Shown: positions 53,184 to 62,231 of the stretch, piece after piece | Numbering within the stretch: position 1 is the stretch's first letter | Layout: each line of letters opens with the position of its first letter | Assembly (NCBI GenBank): GCA_029719485.1 | Contig: CP120722.1 | Location: 3,968,001 to 4,032,000, forward strand | Origin: Kiritimatiellota bacterium B12222 | GTDB taxonomy: Bacteria > Verrucomicrobiota > Kiritimatiellia > SS1-B-03-39 > UBA6053 | Length of the DNA: 64,000 nucleotides | Direction of reading: 5' to 3' | Program-made: the position numbers and the translations under genes | The notes under the pieces: model-generated | Told to the model about the DNA's origin: nothing | The model's input: the letters and a program-made list of their open reading frames with translations, nothing else | Databases searched by the model: none

Positions 53184-54071
53184 ATGAACACAGAAATAAA
53201 AGCAAATGAAACTGCACTGGAAGAAGTCACTTTCGCGCAACGGGCCTTCGAGGTGGAGGTGCTGCGTCTCGAAGAGCTGTTTCAACGTCCGAGGATCCAC
53301 GATCTAACCAAACCGCAACGCATCCACTTTCATGCCCTGCTCCTGGTAGAAAAAGGATCTGCGTCCCACGGGGTTGATTTTGAAAGCTATCCCGCCGAAC
53401 CAGGTCATTTGTTTGTCATTCCCGCCATGCATGTCCAAGCCTTCGCTCCCGAACGGAATCTGCAAGGCAGCATGATCATCTTCACCCCCCGCTTTCTAGC
53501 GGATTGCGATCGGGACGTTCGACAAATCGAAGACGCCCGCCAAACCCTGTTTTCCGCAGGCCCCCACATTCCCTTAGACAAAACCTCTTTTCAGCGCATG
53601 CAGAAAAGCATTCACATGCTGGACCAGCAGACCCAAAATCCCACCACGCCCTACTCCGACCGGGCAATCGTCAGCGCCTTTTCATTAACCATGTTTACCC
53701 TGGCCGGATTGCCGGAGGTGGTCGCCGCTGGCGAAGCCAATCAACCCCGGGATCCCCTGGTGTTAAAATTCCAGCAACGCCTCGAAGCAGATTTCACCCT
53801 CACCCATCAAGCCACCCACTACGCCAAAGCTTTACACGTCTCCCTCCGCACCCTCGACAGACATCTGATGGCCGCACGCTCACAAACCACCCGTCAAGCC
53901 ATCTCCAGTCGGCTGATACTTGAAGCCAAACGCCTGCTGACCCGCAGAGAGATGTACATCAAAAATATCGCCTATGATCTAGGCTTCTCAGAACCCCAAA
54001 ACTTCACCCGCTTCTTCCGCACCCACACCGGCACGTCCCCGGAAACTTTCAGACGGATGCTAGATAAATAG
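53184..54071 (+). CDS. AraC-family transcriptional regulator with cupin sensor
   Basis: 295 aa. Residues ~45-120 are a cupin-like ligand domain (IHFHALLLVEKGSASHGVDF, GHLFVIPAMHVQAFAPE); the last ~100 are the two helix-turn-helix motifs, ending in the signature IKNIAYDLGFSEPQNFTRFF with RTHTGTSPETFRR. Divergent from the NmrA-type oxidoreductase 179 bp away, so local regulation of that gene is the natural model. Confidence 0.9.
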   Translation: MNTEIKANETALEEVTFAQRAFEVEVLRLEELFQRPRIHDLTKPQRIHFHALLLVEKGSASHGVDFESYPAEPGHLFVIPAMHVQAFAPERNLQGSMIIFTPRFLADCDRDVRQIEDARQTLFSAGPHIPLDKTSFQRMQKSIHMLDQQTQNPTTPYSDRAIVSAFSLTMFTLAGLPEVVAAGEANQPRDPLVLKFQQRLEADFTLTHQATHYAKALHVSLRTLDRHLMAARSQTTRQAISSRLILEAKRLLTRREMYIKNIAYDLGFSEPQNFTRFFRTHTGTSPETFRRMLDK

Positions 54072-54310
54072 ACAATCCTTTCTCGCCCCAACCCCAACGG
54101 GCACCAACTACTCATTTGGCCATTTATTGCGGTTAAAGGGCTTACTCATTCCACATTCACTCAATGCTTTGCGTTTAAATTTACCAGTACATTTACGGAT
54201 GAATTTATGGGGTATTTATTTATCCATTTAATCCCGTCACACCCGTAGCACTACGGTAGAAATCCCTCCACCGGCACCTTGTGAAAGGGTTGAAATATGC
54301 GTTGGGATTT

Positions 54311-54444
54311 CTTCGGGCCATAGGTCCGCGAAGATACCAGCCCAGTGCGAAGCGCTGGGTATCCATTTTTTAAGTATCATCTCGGGCCGTAGGTCCGCGA
54401 AGATCACCAATTATATTAGGACGATCTGCGCGGACCTTCGGCGC
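54311..54444. repeat. Three copies of a GGCC-RWA-GGTCCGCG hairpin element
   Basis: Within the gene-free 54072-54771 stretch: direct copies at 54311-54335 and 54379-54404 (both with GGTCCGCGAAGAT) and an inverted copy at 54423-54444 (GCGCGGACCTTCGGCGC). A further hairpin CCCAGTGCGAAGCGCTGGG lies between at 54340-54358. The core resembles that at 10012-10170. Confidence 0.75.
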
Positions 54445-54498
54445 ACAAATTTTCAGCGAGAGGAGAAAGTATGAACCTTAACCGATTGCATAAGTATG

Positions 54499-54594
54499 AT
54501 TCGGAAAATCATCGGGCATGGCAACCTTTCCTGTTTCGAAACAAAATGGAGCGAGGGCATCCTGCCCGATAATCAATACAACATAAATCAACAG
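54499..54594. repeat. 96-bp direct repeat, copy 2
   Basis: Perfect copy of 51919-52014 in the same orientation, 2580 bp away; the two copies bracket the NmrA-type oxidoreductase and AraC genes. The following ACCCCG...CGGGGTTTT (54595-54622) may be a weak plus-strand terminator. The remainder of 54072-54771 shows no gene. Confidence 0.9.
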
Positions 54595-54771
54595 ACCCCG
54601 AAGGGAGAACGACGGGGTTTTAGCGAGAAGTGATACAAACCAGAAAAAACCTACAGGGGTGCCTATTGGGAATCGCGTGGCACTGCAAAAGGTAATCCGT
54701 TAAGGATGTGTTTTATTCGCCTCCACCCCCTAACGTCAAAGGCTCCACAGATTTATCTCTAAAAAATGCCT

Positions 54772-55779
54772 CTATCGATCCAAAAGACAACGAGCGAATC
54801 TGCGACGATACATCAAACCCAACGCTCCCAAGATCAGCATCAAAACCGCCGACGGTTCCGGGATGCTGGCCACCCGAAAACCGATGGCACTGTTTTCGCT
54901 AGTGGGTGCGTAATCGTAGCGGGTCGAGGAACGCAGGCTAAACTCCGAACTGAGCCAGTTTCCGCCGCGGTAGGCGCGGTTTTCACTGGTGGGCCCAAAA
55001 ACACCATTATAACCATTCCCCGCACTTTCATGCCATTCCCATATGTTGCCTCCTTGCCCGAAGGTTCCATAAAAACTTGCGGCATCCCCTGCATTCGTAA
55101 TGTCATTGGGACCTCCCTGATTATATCCATCATCGATCACGGCATCGAAATCGCTGTCCCCGGAGGAATCAATACCATCCGGAGCAGAATCCCCTCCCGT
55201 GGTGTAATCAGAATACGTCGTCCCTGATCCGCCGTAATACGCCGCTTTGTACCATTCATCTTCACTGGGAAGAAAATACATTGCATTCGCATTCCGATAA
55301 AGGTTGGAGGCATCGTATCCCGCATCTCCAGATTGCCAAAGTTCGATGTTGGTGTTTGCCGAATAGCCTCCATCTCCGGGCTGATCCGCAAACTTATAGG
55401 CCGCACTGTGTCCGTTGCTGACGTTCAGCCAGTTCACAAACCTCGCCGCTTCATTCCAGCTAATGCTCGATGCCGGTTTATCCGCTCCCCGGCTGTTATG
55501 AGTGATGCCGAGTCCCCCCAGAGCATTCGCCTTGTTGATCATATCCTCAGACACCTCATAGGTCCCCATACGGAAGGTATTCGCCACATTACCATAGGAA
55601 GAGTGATATAATCCTGTCGTTCCAGAATCATCAGGATTGCCCGGATTGCCGATCTCAACAAAGTCCATGGTAAACGCATTCCCGCCACTACCAAAGCTAT
55701 CCTGGGCATTTGCGCTCAACATCACCCCGCTCATCAAGGCGCTGGCTACAACTAAACTCGTGAACAGATTCCCTATCAT
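54772..55779 (-). CDS. FGE-sulfatase-domain protein with PEP-CTERM sorting signal
   Basis: 335 aa. Signal peptide (MIGNLFTSLVVASALMSGVM, cleavage near ANAQ), a formylglycine-generating-enzyme/SUMF-like domain at ~35-300 (FLPSEDEWYKAAYYGG, GGNIWEWHES, YRGGNWLSSEFSLRSS, SAIGFRVAS) and a C-terminal IPEPSAVLMLILGALGLMYR. The catalytic Cys pair of true formylglycine generators is not seen; the mature part has essentially no Cys, so a structural or ligand-binding role is likelier. AGGGAATACGT precedes ATG 55779. Exosortase not in window. Confidence 0.82.
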   Translation of the reverse strand: MIGNLFTSLVVASALMSGVMLSANAQDSFGSGGNAFTMDFVEIGNPGNPDDSGTTGLYHSSYGNVANTFRMGTYEVSEDMINKANALGGLGITHNSRGADKPASSISWNEAARFVNWLNVSNGHSAAYKFADQPGDGGYSANTNIELWQSGDAGYDASNLYRNANAMYFLPSEDEWYKAAYYGGSGTTYSDYTTGGDSAPDGIDSSGDSDFDAVIDDGYNQGGPNDITNAGDAASFYGTFGQGGNIWEWHESAGNGYNGVFGPTSENRAYRGGNWLSSEFSLRSSTRYDYAPTSENSAIGFRVASIPEPSAVLMLILGALGLMYRRRFARCLLDR

Positions 55780-56024
55780 ACGTATTCCCTATGGTGATTT
55801 TAAAAGAGCATACCTAAACCATATTCCCCAACATTCTACAAACAGGAACGTCATTTATAAATGAGAGGAGTTCCCCGGAGGATTTTCGAACAAAATAAGA
55901 AGCAGAAAATCGATATAGACCTTGCCTAGAAACGACACCGACGATTTTCATTTCACCACGAAACCCAGACAGATGGTGCCCTCCAGCGAAGCAGGTGGTT
56001 TCTATTTAAGCACGAAGCCTAACC

Positions 56025-56897
56025 TTAGCCATCCGTCATGACATGCTCATACATCTTTCGATACACCGAAGGTGACACGCCACGCTGACGGCGAAACCAC
56101 GCCGAAAAATGGGAGGGATACGAAAACCCCAAATCGAAGGCAATTTCCTTCAACGACATCTCAGATTGCATCAGCAACCGAATCGCATGATTGGTCCGCT
56201 CACGATTCCTAAAATCATTAAGCGTCAACCCCGTCTCATTCAAAAACAACCGGTTTAACTGACTGACACTCACCCCTGTTTCTCTCGCCACCTGCTCCGC
56301 AGAAAAATGTTTGCTCTCCATATTTTTTTCCAAGAGCTTAATCGCCTTCACCACCCGCTGATCCTGCCCCAGAGGCGAGTGCATTTCATGCCCCATTTGC
56401 CCCAAGACCCGACACCACTCTTCTACCCATTCCAATAATAATTTTTGGATTCGCAAAAAATCAAACATGTCCACTACCGCATTCTGCGTCCCCCCCGTTT
56501 GGCTTGCCTCCTGCAAAATCAGAGGAATGCGTTTTGCAATAAGCTCCAGCTCCGGAAACTGCTCAGCATCCACACAAAAGGAGTCATCAAATTCCACCAA
56601 AGGTTGACCGGTGATGTATTTGGCAAAAAAACCTATCGAAAGTAACCGGGCGCGTTCACTGAACTTTTGCATTCGTTGCCCGGGACGTACAAACATCCAT
56701 TGTCCTTTCCTCGCAATCACCGACTCCATCGAGCCTGCATCCGTCACTTCTCCCCAGCCCTGCAATACCAACCAGGTCGAATAGGTATGATTCACCACCT
56801 CTCCATGCCCATAATAAGGCACCTGCCCTTCATAACCATAATATAACTGAATATCCAACTTCCCCCAGTCACTTATACGTTGTTTCGGTAGTTTCAT
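56025..56897 (-). CDS. AraC-family transcriptional regulator
   Basis: 290 aa from ATG 56897. N-terminal cupin-type sensor region (~20-150), then two helix-turn-helix motifs: FSAEQVARETGVSVSQLNRL and LKEIAFDLGFSYPSHFSAWF, with RQRGVSPSVYRK. A longer frame to TTG 56951 exists, but a good promoter sits between the two starts, so 56897 is preferred. Divergent from a PEP-CTERM gene (57004) and followed by the FGE-like PEP-CTERM gene on the same strand; it may control either. Confidence 0.88.
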   Translation of the reverse strand: MKLPKQRISDWGKLDIQLYYGYEGQVPYYGHGEVVNHTYSTWLVLQGWGEVTDAGSMESVIARKGQWMFVRPGQRMQKFSERARLLSIGFFAKYITGQPLVEFDDSFCVDAEQFPELELIAKRIPLILQEASQTGGTQNAVVDMFDFLRIQKLLLEWVEEWCRVLGQMGHEMHSPLGQDQRVVKAIKLLEKNMESKHFSAEQVARETGVSVSQLNRLFLNETGLTLNDFRNRERTNHAIRLLMQSEMSLKEIAFDLGFSYPSHFSAWFRRQRGVSPSVYRKMYEHVMTDG

Positions 56898-56903
56898 GAC
56901 AAA

Positions 56904-56933
56904 ATTATATAAGTATTTAGGATATTTATGCAA
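56904..56933 (-). promoter_or_regulatory. Sigma70-type promoter of the AraC gene at 56025, near-leaderless
   Basis: Minus strand TTGCAT (56933-56928), 18-nt spacer, TATAAT (56909-56904), only 6 nt before the ATG at 56897. Transcription would begin at or next to the start codon, so the message could be leaderless. Confidence 0.5.
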
Positions 56934-57003
56934 GTGTATATCCTTCGTCAAAGGCTACTTATCATGTAAAAAAAATCTAAACCTTAACCTCGGAGATATA
57001 ATC

Positions 57004-57786
57004 ATGTGTCTTAAATTACACCGCCTCAGCTCAACCTTTCGCACTACCAGTATTGCATTACTCACAACCGCAGCCCTCTCATCGTCACTGCTCCAAGCGG
57101 ATATTTTAGCCTCTTGGGATACTTGGACCGACGCCTCAGGATCAAATGCGGATGAAACACTAACCGGGTTCAGCGCCACGATGACGAATAGCGCTGGCTC
57201 AAATAATATTCATGGAAGTTTTGGATCAGACGACGGCACTTATGGAGATGATGTATCTGGTGCATCCACTTCACCGGGAGCGCTTTTGCTCAGCGAAACC
57301 TCCGGCAGTGATCTCCTGGAATTCACGATCACCAATAACTCCGGGCAGGATTTCAACATTGGAACCCTGCATTTCGATTTTGCCCCAAGACAAAATGGAA
57401 ATGAAGTGGCGCATGGCTATAACACGTTTGTTCTGAGCTACGTCTCCGGAGGTTTAGGTCCGGATAGCACTGAGATTGATACCCAAACCGGTCTCAGCAA
57501 TGTGGTTCTAGACGGAACCGACAAAGCTATCAGCGCTTATCCGGGATATGACTATTCGCTGGCCGCCAGTCTGACGGATACCATCTTGAGTCATGGTGAG
57601 TCTGCAAAATTTTCAATCGCTTTCAGCGGGCAAACAGATGAAACCATTGGAGGCAACGAAGGCAGAAATACCTCCAGTATTTTAGACAACCTTGCCTTTC
57701 AAGGCGCCGTCATCCCCGAACCTTCTTCACTTGCATTATTGCTGTTGAGCGGCCTCGGATTTCTCTTCCTACGTCGCAGAAGTTGA
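57004..57786 (+). CDS. PEP-CTERM sorted surface protein
   Basis: 260 aa. Signal peptide with core TTSIALLTTAALSSSLLQA, a Ser/Thr/Gly/Asp-rich beta-type mature region (DTWTDASGSNADETLTGFSA, EFTITNNSGQDFNIGTLHFD) and C-terminal IPEPSSLALLLLSGLGFLFL followed by RRRS, a complete PEP-CTERM signal for exosortase processing. ATG 57004 has CGGAGATATAATC upstream; the ORF extension to 56896 is in the promoter region of the divergent AraC gene. Function of the mature part unknown. A terminator follows. Confidence 0.85.
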   Translation: MCLKLHRLSSTFRTTSIALLTTAALSSSLLQADILASWDTWTDASGSNADETLTGFSATMTNSAGSNNIHGSFGSDDGTYGDDVSGASTSPGALLLSETSGSDLLEFTITNNSGQDFNIGTLHFDFAPRQNGNEVAHGYNTFVLSYVSGGLGPDSTEIDTQTGLSNVVLDGTDKAISAYPGYDYSLAASLTDTILSHGESAKFSIAFSGQTDETIGGNEGRNTSSILDNLAFQGAVIPEPSSLALLLLSGLGFLFLRRRS

Positions 57787-57824
57787 GCCAACACCCAAAC
57801 TGGGGCCAACACGACCCCGTTCTC

Positions 57825-57874
57825 CTGCCCGAGCCGTCCCGCCCTTCGCGGAACAGCTCGGGCAGTTTTGTTTT
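57825..57874 (+). terminator. Rho-independent terminator after the PEP-CTERM gene
   Basis: 10-bp perfect arms CTGCCCGAGC (57825-57834) and GCTCGGGCAG (57856-57865) followed by TTTTGTTTT on the plus strand. The loop itself contains CCCTTCGCGG. The gap to argB (to 58059) also has the hairpin CCCGGGGTTCAACCCCGGG at 57939-57957. Confidence 0.88.
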
Positions 57875-58059
57875 GGGCAAGTTGATTTCTCCAGATGCAT
57901 CAAACAAATTCAGCTACAACCTAGCGCCCCTATACCAGCCCGGGGTTCAACCCCGGGACTCCAGAGCCAAATAAAGCAAAGCGCTGAAACTGCGCCCCCA
58001 CCCTCTCACATCCTTCGCCCCCTAAACAATAGCGCCTATCAGCGGACAAAAATCCGAAG

Positions 58060-58944
58060 CTACTCCGCGACAATCTCGGTCCCCACCCCTTGCTCGGTAA
58101 ACAACTCGAGCAACAAGGAATGCGGCAATGACGCATCGATAATATGGGTTTTCTTGATCCCAGCCTTAATGGCTTTCACCGCACCGGATACTTTAGGCAA
58201 CATCCCGCCGGCAATCACCCCTTCGGCGATCAGATCTTCGACATCTTTAAGAGTTAGCGAAGAGATCAAAGTCGATTTATCAGCTGGATCACGCAAGATC
58301 CCCGGCACATCAGACAAGAACACCAACTTCCGCGCCTGCAGTTGACGCGCCATTGCACCCGCCGCCACATCGGCATTGATGTTGTACACCTGCCCCTCAG
58401 CATCCGACCCCAATGGCGTCACCACCGGTACTTTTCCGGCCCGCACCGCCTCTAAAATAGGGTCCACATTCACCCCCACCACATCGCCCACAAATCCCCA
58501 ATCCAACTGCTTCCCCGTTTCAGGATCTTTTTCACTGTGCCGCACCACATTAAAAATATCTTGCCCCTTAATACCCACCGCATGGGCCTGATAGCGCTCC
58601 AAGACTTCACAAACCTGCGCATTCACTTCCCCATTCAGCGTGCGCTCCACAATATCGATGGTGTGCTCATCCGTAACTCTAAGCCCCTTCACAAAATTGG
58701 GCGCAATCCCCGCTTTTTCCATTTCCCTGGAAATCGCTTTCCCTCCACCATGCACCACCACCGGACGCAATCCGATAATTTCCATAAACGCGATATCCCT
58801 GAGAATGTCCGCATAATCCGCCTCGTCATCCAACAACGATCCCCCAAATTTCACCACCATGGTCTCCCCACGAAACGCCTGAATAAAAGGCATGGCGTCA
58901 ATCAGTACAGAAGCTTTCTGGATGGCAGTATCAATTTTCATCAT
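58060..58944 (-). CDS. argB: Acetylglutamate kinase
   Basis: 294 aa; phosphorylates N-acetylglutamate in arginine synthesis. MVVKFGGSLLDD and PVVVHGGGKAISREM are the nucleotide/substrate Gly-rich motifs; YNINADVAAGAMA and GGMLPKVSGAVKAIKAG complete the family. ATGATG at 58944/58941, no strong ribosome-binding site. Monocistronic. Confidence 0.97.
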   Translation of the reverse strand: MMKIDTAIQKASVLIDAMPFIQAFRGETMVVKFGGSLLDDEADYADILRDIAFMEIIGLRPVVVHGGGKAISREMEKAGIAPNFVKGLRVTDEHTIDIVERTLNGEVNAQVCEVLERYQAHAVGIKGQDIFNVVRHSEKDPETGKQLDWGFVGDVVGVNVDPILEAVRAGKVPVVTPLGSDAEGQVYNINADVAAGAMARQLQARKLVFLSDVPGILRDPADKSTLISSLTLKDVEDLIAEGVIAGGMLPKVSGAVKAIKAGIKKTHIIDASLPHSLLLELFTEQGVGTEIVAE

Positions 58945-59063
58945 AAAAACAGGGGGTTAAGAGGGCGTGCCCTAACACATAAAAAGCCCCTAAGTCAATC
59001 GTAGGACGGCGTTTAAGTCCACTTCCACCTCATCATGCCTAAGCCTTCCCCAGACCTGCTGGA

Positions 59064-60212
59064 TTATGAGACCGAGAGATAGTGAAAAAAGGCCCGGCCC
59101 AAGGCTTCGCCCCATTGGAGATACCCCTGCTCGGTCATGAATTTACCGTCACTGTCTTGATAATGGGGACTTTCCAGCGTGAGCGCCAGAAAATCAGGCG
59201 TTTCCTGAAACAGGGACCAAGCAAAATCCCGGGACCTTTGTGTATTGGCAGGAGGCGCTGAAAGCATAGATTCCACCGCCATACCATGCCGATTGAGCCC
59301 ACCCGCACGCGCCACACCTGCCACAAAATGCTGGCCGAAATGTCGCCAGCTTTCCGACGTCCCCGCCACATACCATTGCGGCCCCTGCACAAAGTAGGGA
59401 TCATGGCTATCCACAAAACCTACAAATGAAACTCCTTGCTTTTTCAGGGCCGTCAATTTGTTTTTTGTCGCGGCAATCGCATGCCAAGGACAAGGCACCT
59501 CCTGCCAGGATCGATTAAAATCATGCGGCATATCTTTGCCACTCTTGCCGTGGAAAACGTTATCCACATCCATCATCGGCACCACATAGGCCACTACCCG
59601 CTTGCGGAATTCAGCCGCCTCGACATCATCCGAGGCCATCCAACGCGCAAACCCTTCGGGAGGAAAACTTGAGGGACTTTCAAAGGCATGTTGACGTCCC
59701 TGGATCCACAGCACCCGTTTTTCCTGTTCACCGATGGAATCATCGGTGATGCGCAACAGCTTGACCGCCCTTCCCTCTTCACTCTGCGTCAAATCGCTCA
59801 CCGTCACAAATGGATTTCCCGTCAAGTCATCCGCCAACTGCACACTGCGCGTATAGGTATAAGGGATATTTGGAGCGATGAATACTTCGCGCTCTTCAAA
59901 CCTACAGGATAAATGATCGATCCCCGGGTCCGCAAACCGTCGCCAAGATTCGCCATCATAACTGTAGACATAATGCATCTCCACCGAAGGCGTATGTCGA
60001 ATCGTCACCTGCTCCCCCGGCACCAAACCCGTCACTCGCATCTGCCAAAACCGCATCTGCGGATTCTGCGTATGGTCATCCTCCGGCACCCGGGTTGTGA
60101 TCACCTTTTGCTCTTGGTCAATCGAAACCACGTCAATTCGACCATTTTCAAAATCCCCGTCCACCCTCAGTTCTGCAATCGGTTGACGCTCCCGCGGAAT
60201 GCAACAACTCAT
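59064..60212 (-). CDS. M14-family zinc carboxypeptidase-like protein (CCP/M14D-type)
   Basis: 382 aa, cytosolic (no signal). N-terminal beta-sandwich ~1-125, then the peptidase fold: zinc ligands His175 and Glu178 in GRQHAFESPSS, the VVPMMDVDNVFHG strand, substrate Arg234 in DFNRSW, third ligand His270 in VDSHDPYF and probable catalytic Glu347 in LTLESPHY. Resembles bacterial relatives of cytosolic carboxypeptidases. ATG 60212 overlaps the stop of the upstream PEP-CTERM gene by 4 nt, an unexpected coupling of a cytosolic peptidase with a sorted surface protein. Confidence 0.8.
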   Translation of the reverse strand: MSCCIPRERQPIAELRVDGDFENGRIDVVSIDQEQKVITTRVPEDDHTQNPQMRFWQMRVTGLVPGEQVTIRHTPSVEMHYVYSYDGESWRRFADPGIDHLSCRFEEREVFIAPNIPYTYTRSVQLADDLTGNPFVTVSDLTQSEEGRAVKLLRITDDSIGEQEKRVLWIQGRQHAFESPSSFPPEGFARWMASDDVEAAEFRKRVVAYVVPMMDVDNVFHGKSGKDMPHDFNRSWQEVPCPWHAIAATKNKLTALKKQGVSFVGFVDSHDPYFVQGPQWYVAGTSESWRHFGQHFVAGVARAGGLNRHGMAVESMLSAPPANTQRSRDFAWSLFQETPDFLALTLESPHYQDSDGKFMTEQGYLQWGEALGRAFFHYLSVS

Positions 60213-60871
60213 TTTCTACGCAACCGGCTCAGGATCAATACCCCTCCGGCAATCCCCACCAACATCAGCGTACCCGGTTCCGGAATCGTCACAATTTGCA
60301 TGGCGTTTACGAACACCGTCTGTCCCGAATCCGGCGTGGCGGTCAACACAATCTCTCCCGAAATGGGCGAAACGGCAGACCAATTCAGGAGCGTACGATT
60401 GGAAAATGAAGTCGCAATATTGATGCCTGCACTGGAAACGTCGTCCGTAGTGGTCAGACCCTGAACCGTATAAGTACCCACCCGATTCGTTCCCCCATTT
60501 CGCGCTGCCACCATCGAGATGTCATAAGTCAATGCATCATCCAATCCCGTCAACGTAATGGAGAAAGCACTCTCATCCCTCCAAATATAATCTGCGGTGG
60601 CATCCGCATCCACCCACGCCTTATCTGCCCCCCAAACACCCTGATCCGTAACGGAATTTTTATGATTATTAATTTCCAGCCCAATACCAGTAGCCACAGT
60701 CCCATCTGCATAATTCAATCCCCCCACCGCCACAGTGGCTTCAACGTCCGCATTCCAAGTGCCTCCCAAAGTGGGCGCACTTGCGCTATCTCCAAAATCT
60801 AACAACAAAGTGCTCGCAAAAGCCTGAGAGCAGATGCCCATAAATAAGACAGATATAAAAAATTTAGTCAT
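60209..60871 (-). CDS. PEP-CTERM sorted surface protein
   Basis: 220 aa. Signal peptide MTKFFISVLFMGICSQAFAS, a beta-rich mature region (LLLDFGDSASAPTLGGTWNA, FSITLTGLDDALTYDISMVA) and C-terminal IPEPGTLMLVGIAGGVLILS with RLRRK, a full sorting signal. TTTGGAGAATCAGTAA before ATG 60871 is a good ribosome-binding site. Its stop overlaps the M14 peptidase start. Divergent from the XylR-type regulator. Confidence 0.85.
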   Translation of the reverse strand: MTKFFISVLFMGICSQAFASTLLLDFGDSASAPTLGGTWNADVEATVAVGGLNYADGTVATGIGLEINNHKNSVTDQGVWGADKAWVDADATADYIWRDESAFSITLTGLDDALTYDISMVAARNGGTNRVGTYTVQGLTTTDDVSSAGINIATSFSNRTLLNWSAVSPISGEIVLTATPDSGQTVFVNAMQIVTIPEPGTLMLVGIAGGVLILSRLRRK

Positions 60872-61044
60872 TTACTGATTCTCCAAAAAAATAATGAATC
60901 GAGGCCAAACGCCCACTGCGAATTAAAAGCATGGGTCCTAAGTACCATAGTCCACAGAAAAAGGCTTTCGTGTAAGCATAAACATTTTATGTTTAAACGC
61001 AGAGTGCTCTTGACCAGACCCCTCCTCAACTCTACCTTTCAGCC

Positions 61045-62217
61045 ATGGCCTCTTCCCACAACAACCCCTATCAGAACATCGGACTCTTCGGTTTGCATCC
61101 TGACAGCTATGCCCGCTGGATTCTGGAAGGCTTTTTATCCTTTGCAGATAAACAACCGCACTGGCAGCTCATGCACGAACCTTACTGTGACCTTGCGCAT
61201 CTCGAAAATCTCCTTACCCACTTTCAACCCGATGCAATCTTATGCGAAAGTAAAGATCCAGAAATCATCCACCGCTTATCCTTCTGGGGAAAACCGGTTG
61301 TGTATGTCGCTCGCAAGATCCCCTCGCCCATCGCAGAAACCCTCCACCGGGTTCGTGCCGACAATCATGCCGTCGGTGCTTTGGCCTTTTCATACCTCAG
61401 AGAAAAAGGCTTCAACCGCTTTCTGTTTGCCGGCACGTCAACACAAGCCCTTTCCAATGTCCGCCTACAAGGCTACCAACAAAGCGCCGAGGCCGCAGGT
61501 TATCCCGTGGGATGTATCGATATCACCTCTCCTGATCAAACGGAGTCCCTGTTAAAATCAGCTTTAATATCCGACCCCCGACCTGCCGCCATGTTCGCAG
61601 CTCAGGACAATCTTGGTCTGGCCCTGATTCGCGCAGCCAATCGCCTCGGCATTCGAATTCCGGAAGCACTTGCGATCCTCGGTGTCGATAACAACGCCCT
61701 GCTCTGCCGCATCTCCCATCCGCATCTCTCCAGTGTGGATCCAGGCACCGACCGCATGGGCATGGTTTGCGCCGAACGTCTCCACGCCCTGCTTCAAGGA
61801 GCCCCCCTTCCCCCCACCGAAATCCAAATCCCACCGGTCAGAGTGGTGACGCGCCGATCAACCGAAGTGGTTTCCACCGATAACCCCAACCTGCGAAAAG
61901 TATACGCCTTGGTACGGGAACGGGGCTGTGATGACCTTTCTTTTCAAGAGCTGGTTGCCGCCTCCCACATGTCACGACGCAGTTTGGAAATTCGCTATAA
62001 AGAAGCCTTCGGATTCACCCTCGGCCAACATCTCACCCGGGTCAAAGTTTCCAGAGCCAAAGAACTGCTTGAGCATACCGACCTCTACACGCCCGACATT
62101 GCCGCCGCTTGCGGCTGGCCCTCCGCATCCCACATGTGCGTGATGTTTAAACGGCATACCGGAAATACCCCCTCCGAATACCGGCGTAAAAGCCACCGGG
62201 AACACATATCCACCTAA
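61045..62217 (+). CDS. XylR-type regulator: LacI-like sugar-binding domain plus AraC HTH
   Basis: 390 aa. Residues ~10-275 form a periplasmic-binding-protein-like ligand domain (NIGLFGLHPDSYARWILEGF, AMFAAQDNLGLALIRAANRL, LAILGVDNNALLCRISHPHL); residues ~285-385 hold the AraC-type HTH pair (SFQELVAASHMSRRSLEIRY, TPDIAAACGWPSASHMCVMF, NTPSEYRRK). This architecture usually senses pentoses or other sugars; targets are not evident, though the divergent PEP-CTERM/M14 pair is the nearest candidate. Confidence 0.9.
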   Translation: MASSHNNPYQNIGLFGLHPDSYARWILEGFLSFADKQPHWQLMHEPYCDLAHLENLLTHFQPDAILCESKDPEIIHRLSFWGKPVVYVARKIPSPIAETLHRVRADNHAVGALAFSYLREKGFNRFLFAGTSTQALSNVRLQGYQQSAEAAGYPVGCIDITSPDQTESLLKSALISDPRPAAMFAAQDNLGLALIRAANRLGIRIPEALAILGVDNNALLCRISHPHLSSVDPGTDRMGMVCAERLHALLQGAPLPPTEIQIPPVRVVTRRSTEVVSTDNPNLRKVYALVRERGCDDLSFQELVAASHMSRRSLEIRYKEAFGFTLGQHLTRVKVSRAKELLEHTDLYTPDIAAACGWPSASHMCVMFKRHTGNTPSEYRRKSHREHIST

Positions 62218-62231
62218 AAATCTAAGGCTAT

